Source of the DNA: Bdellovibrionales bacterium
GTDB lineage: Bacteria > Bdellovibrionota > Bdellovibrionia > Bdellovibrionales > UBA1609
Assembly: GCA_028279085.1 (NCBI GenBank)
Contig: JANQSX010000116.1
Coordinates: 1 to 9,196 of the forward strand
DNA length: 9,196 bases
Direction of reading: 5' to 3'
Shown: positions 1 through 5,087 of the stretch, piece by piece
Position numbering within the stretch: position 1 is the stretch's first letter
Layout: each line of letters opens with the position of its first letter
Translations under genes and position numbers: made by a program
Notes under the pieces: generated by a model
What the model saw: the letters and a program-made list of their open reading frames with translations, nothing else
Databases searched by the model: none
Told to the model about the DNA's origin: nothing

Positions 1-554
1 TTTCCGCCGCTTTAGTGACTTATATGGGAGCGCACCCTGAAATCTATCCTCCTCCCCTTTCCGCTATTGAAAATGCACAAAGTCCTGTAAAACCAAGCAC
101 CACAGCTATAGTGTGCTTCCTTGCCGTCTTTTTAAGTGATTTATTAGTTTATATGATTGGTTTTATATTCCGGGGAAAAATTATTAATCACCGAATAATC
201 AAAAAAACTATACCACAAAAAAGAAAAGAAAAAATTAACCGATGGATCTCTAAATACGGTTATTTTGTCTCAGGATTATTTCGTTTTACTCCCGGCTTAA
301 GGTTTATTGGATATTTAACTTGTGGAGTTGTACGTATGCCCATTCACAAATTTATTCTTATTAATGGAGGGGTCGCTTTATTAGTTGTTCCTTCCCAAGT
401 ATTTATTATCTCTATATACGGGGAAACTATTATTGCAAATTTTAAATTATTTGCTTCTTTATTAGCTATATTACTCTTTTTCGTTCTCCTTGTAATTATT
501 TTTCCTTACGTTTATAAATTTGTAAAACAACAAAAAATAAGAATGAGTTCTTGA
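1..554 (+). CDS. DedA/VTT-family membrane protein, C-terminal part (5' end outside window)
   Basis: Integral inner-membrane protein of the DedA (SNARE-associated, VTT domain) family, whose members act in membrane homeostasis and lipid or undecaprenyl-phosphate flipping. The frame is open to the left edge of the window (…SAALVTYMGAHPE), so the GTG at 15 is an internal valine codon and not the start. Counting from that GTG, I see a hydrophobic segment at about 31-52 containing Ser-Asp (41-42), which matches the family's G-D-x-x-x-Y region. The diagnostic F-R-F-x-P-G-x-R motif is at 89-96, with the two arginines (90 and 96) that are functionally important in E. coli DedA proteins. Further membrane segments follow at about 113-138 and 145-168, then a short basic tail. 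About 180 residues are present out of the usual 200-220. The stop overlaps the next gene's TTG start (TTGA), which suggests translational coupling. The substrate cannot be told from sequence. Confidence 0.85.
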   Translation, partial: SAALVTYMGAHPEIYPPPLSAIENAQSPVKPSTTAIVCFLAVFLSDLLVYMIGFIFRGKIINHRIIKKTIPQKRKEKINRWISKYGYFVSGLFRFTPGLRFIGYLTCGVVRMPIHKFILINGGVALLVVPSQVFIISIYGETIIANFKLFASLLAILLFFVLLVIIFPYVYKFVKQQKIRMSS

Positions 555-1543
555 AAAAAAAATATATTTCTTTTGATGAAGCTTGCCACCTTATTAAAAA
601 GGGAGGAATAGTTGCTATTCCCACAGAAACGGTATACGGTTTAGCCGGTTCCGTGTTTAGTGAAACCGCTTTAAAAAAAATCTTTCATATAAAAAAAAGG
701 CCCTTTTTTAATCCCTTAATTATTCATTGTGCTAATACCAAGCAAATGACTCCATTTTTTTCAATGGAACAAGATGAAAAAAACAAAATTTTCCTTAAAA
801 AAATAATTGCTCATTTTTCCCCAGGTCCTATCACTTTTATTTTAAATAAAACATCCGCTGTTCATCCGATTATTACAGCCGGACAAAAAAAAGTAGGTCT
901 AAGAATTCCTAAACACCCTTTAACTTTAAAGTTGATAAAAGAAACAACACCTCTTTGTGCACCCAGTGCCAATTTATTTGGAAAACTAAGCCCTACTAGA
1001 GCAAAACATGTTTATTCCATTTTTAAAAATAAAGTACCGATACTGGATGGAGGGGAATGCCAAGTGGGTATTGAATCAACTGTTCTAGAACCGGATTTTA
1101 AAAATAATACTCTCAACATTCTAAGACCAGGATTGATTTCAAAAAATCACTTACAAAAATGGTTGAAAAAAGAAAAATATATTAAATGGACAGTCCAATT
1201 CTCCTCTTCCCCTTTAAGTCCCGGGCAGCTAAACACACATTATCAACCAGCTGTCCCATTAGTAATTATTGAACTGGAAAATCAAGTTAATCCCACAAAA
1301 ACAGAAATAACAAGAAAGCTATTTCCACTTTTTCCTGATAAAATATTTAAACAGTTAAAATTAAATAGCTCTGCAGCAATGAGTGCCAGAACACTTTACC
1401 ATCAATTAAACACTTTATCTCAAGACCCTACTCATGTTATTTATATAATAAAATATCGAACAATAAACAATTCCGGTGGATGGCAAGCTATATGGAACCG
1501 TTTAGACAAAGCTTGTTCTCGCCGTATAAAATGGAGAACTTAA
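551..1543 (+). CDS. L-threonylcarbamoyladenylate synthase, long Sua5 type
   Basis: Makes L-threonylcarbamoyl-AMP from threonine, bicarbonate and ATP. This is the first step of t6A37 modification of ANN-decoding tRNAs, in the cytoplasm. The N-terminal YrdC domain (about 1-205) has P-T-E-T-V-Y-G-L (24-31), K-K-R-P (48-51), S-A-N-L-F-G-K (139-145), G-I-E-S-T-V (173-178) and L-R-P-G (191-194). A linker with SPGQLNTHYQP (223-233) leads to the C-terminal Sua5 domain, which ends in a recognisable S-A-R-x-L-Y (278-283) and W-N-R-L-D-K-A (315-321). At 330 residues it is the two-domain Sua5 form, not the ~190-residue TsaC form. The TTG start is chosen because it overlaps the upstream stop, gives the usual distance to the PTETVYG motif, and has no ATG near it in frame; the Shine-Dalgarno sequence is weak. 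The stop overlaps the next ATG (TAATG). Partners TsaB, TsaD and TsaE are not in the window. Confidence 0.93.
   Translation: MKKKYISFDEACHLIKKGGIVAIPTETVYGLAGSVFSETALKKIFHIKKRPFFNPLIIHCANTKQMTPFFSMEQDEKNKIFLKKIIAHFSPGPITFILNKTSAVHPIITAGQKKVGLRIPKHPLTLKLIKETTPLCAPSANLFGKLSPTRAKHVYSIFKNKVPILDGGECQVGIESTVLEPDFKNNTLNILRPGLISKNHLQKWLKKEKYIKWTVQFSSSPLSPGQLNTHYQPAVPLVIIELENQVNPTKTEITRKLFPLFPDKIFKQLKLNSSAAMSARTLYHQLNTLSQDPTHVIYIIKYRTINNSGGWQAIWNRLDKACSRRIKWRT
1533..1536 (+). promoter_or_regulatory. Ribosome binding site deciding the start of the zinc-ribbon gene
   Basis: GGAG inside the last codons of the Sua5 gene, 6 bases before the ATG at 1543. It selects that ATG over the in-frame ATGs at 1480, 1492 and 1531. 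Confidence 0.65.
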
Positions 1544-1782
1544 TGAAAACAAAAAGCTGTAACAGTTGCCTCATGCCATTTACAAAAGACCCGGGAAAAA
1601 GAGAATCGGATATATATTGTAGCCTATGCTTCAAAAATGGAGAACTGCTATATACAGGAAATAGCATAAAAGAATTTAAAAAAATCTGTTATCAGGGAAT
1701 GCGGGAAAAAGGTATTAACAAATTCATGGCAAAAATCTGCACTTTTTCAATTGGTTTTGCTCCTCGCTGGAGGAAAAGATAA
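1543..1782 (+). CDS. Small zinc-ribbon protein (putative zinc ribbon family)
   Basis: A 79-residue cytoplasmic protein with four cysteines as two CxxC pairs: C6/C9 (CNSC) and C26/C29 (CSLC). This spacing fits one structural zinc site. The pattern C-x-S-C-x-M-P-F at the start, Y-C-x-x-C-F-x-N-G-E in the middle, and a basic W-R tail match the 'putative zinc ribbon' family, I believe Pfam PF12674. Two further cysteines, C49 and C66, lie outside the ribbon. The function of the family is unknown; nucleic-acid or protein binding is only a guess. The reading frame is open back to an ATG at 1480, but I start at 1543. A GGAG lies 6 bases before that ATG, the ATG overlaps the Sua5 stop (TAATG), and homologs begin just before the first cysteine pair. 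It is followed by a 13-bp gap and the glutathione transferase gene. Confidence 0.82.
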   Translation: MKTKSCNSCLMPFTKDPGKRESDIYCSLCFKNGELLYTGNSIKEFKKICYQGMREKGINKFMAKICTFSIGFAPRWRKR

Positions 1783-1795
1783 CTTTATTTAAAAT

Positions 1796-2467
1796 ATGAA
1801 AAACAAAATACAACTTTATAGTTATTATCGTAGTTCTTGTTCTTATCGAGTACGTATTGCTCTCTACCTCAAAAATATTCCTTTTGAATATATGCCTATT
1901 CACCTGCTTAGAAAGGGAGGAGAGCAAAAGAGTGAGAAATACAAACAAATCAATCCGGAAGGACAAGTTCCCGCTCTCATACATAATAATCAAGTGATCA
2001 CACAATCTATGGCTATTTTACATTACCTGGAAGATATTTACCCTTCTCCCGCTTTATTTCCAAAAGAACCAAAACAGAAAGCTCATGTTTTAAGTATCTG
2101 TGAAATTATCAACAGTAGCATACAACCTTTACAAAATTTAATGGTATTGAATTATTTAAAATCGCAATGGCAATTAGATGAAAAGAAAAGAACAGCATGG
2201 TTAAAATTTTGGATCAATAGAGGTCTCCTATCCGTAGAACAAAAAATAAAGGAAAATCATTTTAGTTCTTTTTCGGCCGGTCGCAGTTTAACAGTAGCGG
2301 AGCTTTTCATTATCCCTCAAATTTATAATGCAAAAAGATTCAATGTAAGTTTAAACAAATTTCCAAGGCTTTTAGCTATAGAAGACCTATGTCAACATCT
2401 ACCTGCTTTTAAAAAAGCTCATCCAGATACACAACCTGATAACCCTTTAAACATTAAGAAAAAATAA
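1796..2467 (+). CDS. maiA: Maleylacetoacetate isomerase / zeta-class glutathione S-transferase
   Basis: A 223-residue soluble enzyme of the zeta GST family. Members use glutathione for the cis-trans isomerisation of maleylacetoacetate in tyrosine breakdown and can also act on haloacids. The thioredoxin-like N-terminal half carries the zeta active-site motif S-S-C-S-Y-R-V-R-I-A-L (13-23), the glutathione-site N-P-E-G-Q-V-P-A-L (53-61) and Q-S-M-A-I-L-x-Y-L-E (70-79). The helical C-terminal half has P-Q-I-Y-N-A-K-R-F (174-182) and the family's ending H-P-D-T-Q-P-D-N-P (209-217). Length is normal. The usual A-D at the start of the C-terminal core helix is A-E (168-169). No clear Shine-Dalgarno sequence precedes the ATG; a GGAGG lies 22 bases upstream, which is too far, so coupling to upstream translation is likely. 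The stop overlaps the next ATG (TAATG). No other tyrosine catabolic gene is in the window, so the physiological substrate is open. Confidence 0.88.
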   Translation: MKNKIQLYSYYRSSCSYRVRIALYLKNIPFEYMPIHLLRKGGEQKSEKYKQINPEGQVPALIHNNQVITQSMAILHYLEDIYPSPALFPKEPKQKAHVLSICEIINSSIQPLQNLMVLNYLKSQWQLDEKKRTAWLKFWINRGLLSVEQKIKENHFSSFSAGRSLTVAELFIIPQIYNAKRFNVSLNKFPRLLAIEDLCQHLPAFKKAHPDTQPDNPLNIKKK

Positions 2468-3777
2468 TGAATAGTTCTTTACTATGGAATCGAAAGTTTT
2501 GGCCTTTATGTTATACCCAGTTCTTCGGTGCTTTTAACGACAATTTTTTTAAAAATGCATTAATTATCTTAATTACTTTTCAATCCATGAAATTAGCTAA
2601 CTTTAGTACAGAGCAACTTATTGCCCTATGTGGTGGCATTTTTATTGCTCCCTTTTTTTTATTTTCTGCAATGGGTGGGCAAATAGCTGATAAATATGAA
2701 AAAGCTCAACTTATTATCTACATAAAAATTCTTGAGCTTTTTATAATGATTTTAGCTGTTATAGGATTTTTAACGGAAAATCTATCGATTCTTTTACTAT
2801 CTTTATTTTTAATGGGCCTACAATCTTCTTTTTTCAGCCCATTAAAATATAGTTATATGCCACAACAAGTAAGTCCTAATAAACTAATAGAGGCTAATGC
2901 CTTACTTCAAAGTTCTACTTTTATAGCCATCTTAATTGGTACCGTTTGTGGAGGACTGGTCATTGCCATTCCTGAACAAAACACTTTATACGTCAGTATA
3001 GGAGTGATTGGCCTGGCTATTATCGGTTTTCTTTTCAGTTTATCAATCCCAAAAGTATCCTCTTTAGAACCGAATCTACCTCTTCAATACAATCCATTGA
3101 TCTCTACATGGAATTTAATTCATTATATCTTTTTAAAAAATAATATCAGATGGACTGTTTTAGGACTGGCCTGGTTTTGGTTTTATGGTGCTGCTCTACT
3201 CTCCCTTTTACCAGGATATGGAAAAAAAATATTAGGGGGTAACGAGCAAGTGGTGACTTTTTTACTAACCTTATTTTCTATTGGTATTGGACTAGGGTGC
3301 ATGATATGTAAAAAACTTTCTAGAAACAAATTAAAATTAGGGTTAACTCCTATTGGTGCTTTAGGGCTTAGTGTATTTCTATTCGATTTATTTTTTCAAT
3401 CTCAATCTATAAATCACAATAGTAAAAAATTAATTAATTTTATTGATTTCATTACAAACCCAAGACATTTCAGAATTATACTTGATTTAATCATGATTTC
3501 TTTTTCAGGAGGTTTATTTTTTGTGCCTTTAATGACTTTTTTACAAAAAATATCACCAAAGCAATATCTATCAAGAGTGATAGCCGGAAGTAATATTTTT
3601 GACGCTTTTTTTATGTTATTATCCGCCACCTTTCTTATCGTATTGTTTAAAATAGGGCTCAATGAAACAGAAATTTTTCTTTTTTTAGCAGTACTGAATT
3701 TAATAGTGGCAGCATTAATTTACAAATTATCACACACTTTTTCTAAAATAAATAGAAAGAATTCAAAGTCGGATTAA
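2467..3777 (+). CDS. MFS transporter, LplT-like (lysophospholipid transporter family)
   Basis: A 436-residue multi-pass inner-membrane protein. LplT proteins flip lysophospholipids inward for re-acylation. The N-terminal signature Q-F-F-G-A-F-N-D-N-F-F-K-N-A-L (18-32) is typical of LplT and of the transporter half of fused Aas/LplT acyltransferases. G-G-Q-I-A-D-K-Y (70-77) is the MFS motif-A position between helices 2 and 3. About 11-12 hydrophobic segments can be counted, with an Asn/Lys-rich loop near residues 316-335. It is stand-alone: no PlsC-like or AMP-ligase domain is fused, and the next gene downstream is on the other strand, so an Aas partner would have to be elsewhere. It is the last gene of the plus-strand run and overlaps the GST gene by one base. 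It ends 19 bp from the end of ctaB. The family call is good; the substrate is inferred. Confidence 0.85.
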   Translation: MNSSLLWNRKFWPLCYTQFFGAFNDNFFKNALIILITFQSMKLANFSTEQLIALCGGIFIAPFFLFSAMGGQIADKYEKAQLIIYIKILELFIMILAVIGFLTENLSILLLSLFLMGLQSSFFSPLKYSYMPQQVSPNKLIEANALLQSSTFIAILIGTVCGGLVIAIPEQNTLYVSIGVIGLAIIGFLFSLSIPKVSSLEPNLPLQYNPLISTWNLIHYIFLKNNIRWTVLGLAWFWFYGAALLSLLPGYGKKILGGNEQVVTFLLTLFSIGIGLGCMICKKLSRNKLKLGLTPIGALGLSVFLFDLFFQSQSINHNSKKLINFIDFITNPRHFRIILDLIMISFSGGLFFVPLMTFLQKISPKQYLSRVIAGSNIFDAFFMLLSATFLIVLFKIGLNETEIFLFLAVLNLIVAALIYKLSHTFSKINRKNSKSD

Positions 3778-3796
3778 CACATATAAGTTAAAAAAA

Positions 3797-4684
3797 TCAT
3801 CGAATAATAGAATAAATCCAAAGATCAAAAACAGGAGCCCAAAGAAAAAGTAAAACACTAAAATTAAGCCAGAGAAAAAAAGGTTTCCATATTAGCCTTT
3901 TAGAAAACTTCATAAATTCCCAAAAAACTTTTATACAAAAAGGAATAAGAAGAAAAACATAAACCACATTCATTTTAAAAAACAAAGGAGAAATAAGTGC
4001 CAGACCTAAATAAGAAAGAAGATAAAAGCCCATATAGTAAAGTGTTTTGTTCAAACCCAGGCGAAGAGGAGGAACAGGAATAGCCGCTAACTGATAATCT
4101 TTTTTATAATACAAGGCTAAGGACCAAAAATGCGGCATTTGCCATAAAAATAAAATAAAGAATAAATAAAGGCATTCCATGGAAAAAATAGAAGAAGAGA
4201 GCACAGAGTAACCAATCATCACCGGCAACGCACCAGGCAGAGCACCAGGTACAGCAGCAAATACCCATTTTTTTTTCCAAAATATCGTATAGAAAAAATT
4301 ATAGAGTAAAACCGCTAAAAGAGCGAGTCCGGCCGTTAAAGGTTTGAGAGCTAAAAGAATAAAAAGCCCTGAAATTATTTCCACCATACCCAAAGAAAAG
4401 GCCTGGAAAGCTGTTAATTTCCCACAAGGCACCGGGCGTTTTTTAGTCCGGTTCATTAAAGAATCCAACCGCCATTCATAAGCTTGATTGAGAGCAAAAC
4501 TACCACTAACCACCAAATACAAACCTCCTATTAACCAAAAGAAAGGAAATCGTATAGAAGAAAAGAGCGCATGAGTTTCAACACTGGTCCATGAAGCCAG
4601 AGTATAGCCTGCACTGGCACTGACAAGAGCAAAAAACACAATACCAGATTTAGTGAGTTTAAAGTAATCTTTGACTTTTATCAT
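3797..4684 (-). CDS. ctaB: Heme O synthase (protoheme IX farnesyltransferase)
   Basis: Inner-membrane UbiA-family prenyltransferase that adds a farnesyl group to heme B to give heme O, the precursor of heme A for the oxidase encoded on the same strand. 295 residues, the usual length, with about eight or nine membrane segments. The first prenyl-diphosphate/Mg site reads N66-x-x-x-E70-x-x-x-D74-x-x-M-x-R-T-x-x-R-P (66-84); the common first Asp is Glu here. The second conserved loop has W-Q-M-P-H-F-W followed by K-D-Y and A-A-I-P, matching the family's substrate loop. Y-T-x-x-x-K is at 132-137. The ATG at 4684 is preceded by a modest AAAGAGA. It is separated from ctaCDEF by an oppositely oriented gene and has its own upstream region with two inverted repeats, so it is probably transcribed separately. 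It converges on the MFS gene across 19 bp with no visible terminator hairpin. Confidence 0.93.
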   Translation of the reverse strand: MIKVKDYFKLTKSGIVFFALVSASAGYTLASWTSVETHALFSSIRFPFFWLIGGLYLVVSGSFALNQAYEWRLDSLMNRTKKRPVPCGKLTAFQAFSLGMVEIISGLFILLALKPLTAGLALLAVLLYNFFYTIFWKKKWVFAAVPGALPGALPVMIGYSVLSSSIFSMECLYLFFILFLWQMPHFWSLALYYKKDYQLAAIPVPPLRLGLNKTLYYMGFYLLSYLGLALISPLFFKMNVVYVFLLIPFCIKVFWEFMKFSKRLIWKPFFLWLNFSVLLFLWAPVFDLWIYSIIR

Positions 4685-4701
4685 TTAATCATTCTCTTTA
4701 A

Positions 4702-4722
4702 ATTAACTCATTGAGAGTTAAT
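4702..4722. promoter_or_regulatory. Inverted repeat just upstream of ctaB
   Basis: Perfect 8-bp arms ATTAACTC / GAGTTAAT with a 5-base centre, ending 17 bp before the ctaB start codon. In the ctaB transcript this would form a small A/U-rich hairpin in the leader; as DNA it could be an operator. It has no following U-tract toward ctaB, so I do not call it a terminator. In DNA this AT-rich a dyad of this size may also occur by chance. Confidence 0.4.
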
Positions 4723-4764
4723 AATGAAAATATCATTCCTATTGCATAAAAACTAATAAGTCTC

Positions 4765-4784
4765 GGTACATTGATATCTGTACC
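4765..4784. promoter_or_regulatory. Operator-like dyad GGTACA-N8-TGTACC
   Basis: Perfect 6-bp arms separated by 8 bases, with the palindrome GATATC (4773-4778) inside the spacer. The 14-bp centre-to-centre spacing of half-sites and its place 81 bp before the ctaB start fit a dimeric regulator site, though no known consensus is matched with certainty. The arms are more G+C-rich than the surrounding DNA, which makes chance less likely than for the neighbouring repeat. Confidence 0.45.
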
Positions 4785-4850
4785 TTTATTTTAACTAAAA
4801 AACAAATATTTACGAAAATGGCACCTAACTAAAAATATTACCTAAAGAAG

Positions 4851-4856
4851 TATAAT
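4851..4856 (+). promoter_or_regulatory. Possible -10 element (TATAAT) for the unknown gene
   Basis: A perfect sigma-70 -10 hexamer reading toward the unknown gene. The hexamer 17 bp upstream (ACTAAA, 4828-4833) is a poor -35. If used, it would give a leader of more than 200 bases that includes the small ORF at 5004. Other weak candidates exist nearby, for example TTGCAA at 4900-4905. Confidence 0.25.
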
Positions 4857-4991
4857 CAACTATTCATCCGGACAATATACATTTAAGCTCCTTTTATAGT
4901 TGCAAACTCCATATAAATATTACATACATAGTAAAAATATTACACATATCTTTCCAGTTTACATCTTAGTGTAGATATATCCTTTAAAATC

Positions 4992-4996
4992 AAGGA
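4992..4996 (+). promoter_or_regulatory. Shine-Dalgarno sequence of the 27-codon leader ORF
   Basis: AAGGA with a 7-base gap to the ATG at 5004: near-ideal strength and spacing, and the main reason to take the small ORF seriously. Confidence 0.5.
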
Positions 4997-5003
4997 TTCT
5001 TTC

Positions 5004-5087
5004 ATGTTAAGTTATGCTAATTACACTCTACGTATATTGAATACCTCCACAAAAAAGGAAAAGATAAAGGAGATGACTTCTACATGA
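5004..5087 (+). CDS. Possible 27-residue leader peptide overlapping the unknown gene's start
   Basis: An ATG with a well-placed AAGGA opens a 27-codon frame. Its TGA stop overlaps the ATG of the 354-residue gene as ATGA (5084-5087), the usual arrangement for translational coupling. The peptide begins MLSYANYTLR and ends in a basic stretch with K-K-E-K-I-K (17-22); it has no membrane segment or cysteine. It could be a leader that sets translation of the following gene, a real micro-protein, or chance. It is too short to judge by codon use, and I do not recognise it. Confidence 0.35.
   Translation: MLSYANYTLRILNTSTKKEKIKEMTST
5066..5072 (+). promoter_or_regulatory. Shine-Dalgarno sequence of the unknown gene
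   Basis: AAAGGAG, complementary to the 16S tail, but 11 bases from the ATG at 5084, which is longer than ideal. The nearer ATG at 5073 is in the leader ORF's frame and stops at 5087, so it cannot be the start of the long gene. Confidence 0.5.

Larger units (their letters stand above)
4685..5083. other. AT-rich divergent intergenic region between ctaB and the unknown gene
   Basis: 399 bp separating two divergently read genes, so it should hold the promoters for both. On the ctaB side it contains two inverted repeats (4702-4722 and 4765-4784). In the centre it has a consensus-like TATAAT (4851-4856) and three copies of AAATATTAC (4833-4841, 4915-4923, 4935-4943). On the right it has a 27-codon leader ORF (5004-5087). 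I see no tRNA, no strong long hairpin, and no convincing -35/-10 pair for ctaB. Confidence 0.7.

Noticed and set aside
15..17. GTG as start of the DedA-family gene
   Set aside because: The frame stays open to the window edge and the upstream part of the VTT domain is missing, so the true start is to the left.
1480..1542. Longer zinc-ribbon protein starting at 1480
   Set aside because: It would overlap the Sua5 gene by 64 bases; the GGAG at 1533 and the TAATG overlap point to the ATG at 1543.
1724..2005. Minus-strand open frame of 93 codons
   Set aside because: It lies over the ends of the zinc-ribbon and GST genes, has no recognisable domain, and looks like an antisense shadow.
3778..3796. 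Bidirectional terminator between the MFS gene and ctaB
   Set aside because: The 19-bp gap has a run of A but no inverted repeat to form a stem.
4702..4722. Rho-independent terminator
   Set aside because: The stem is A/T-rich, lies upstream of ctaB rather than after a gene, and is not followed by a U-tract on either strand.
4856..4882. Minus-strand ATG with a good AAGGAG ahead of it
   Set aside because: The frame stops after eight codons and leads to no gene; taken as chance in the intergenic region.
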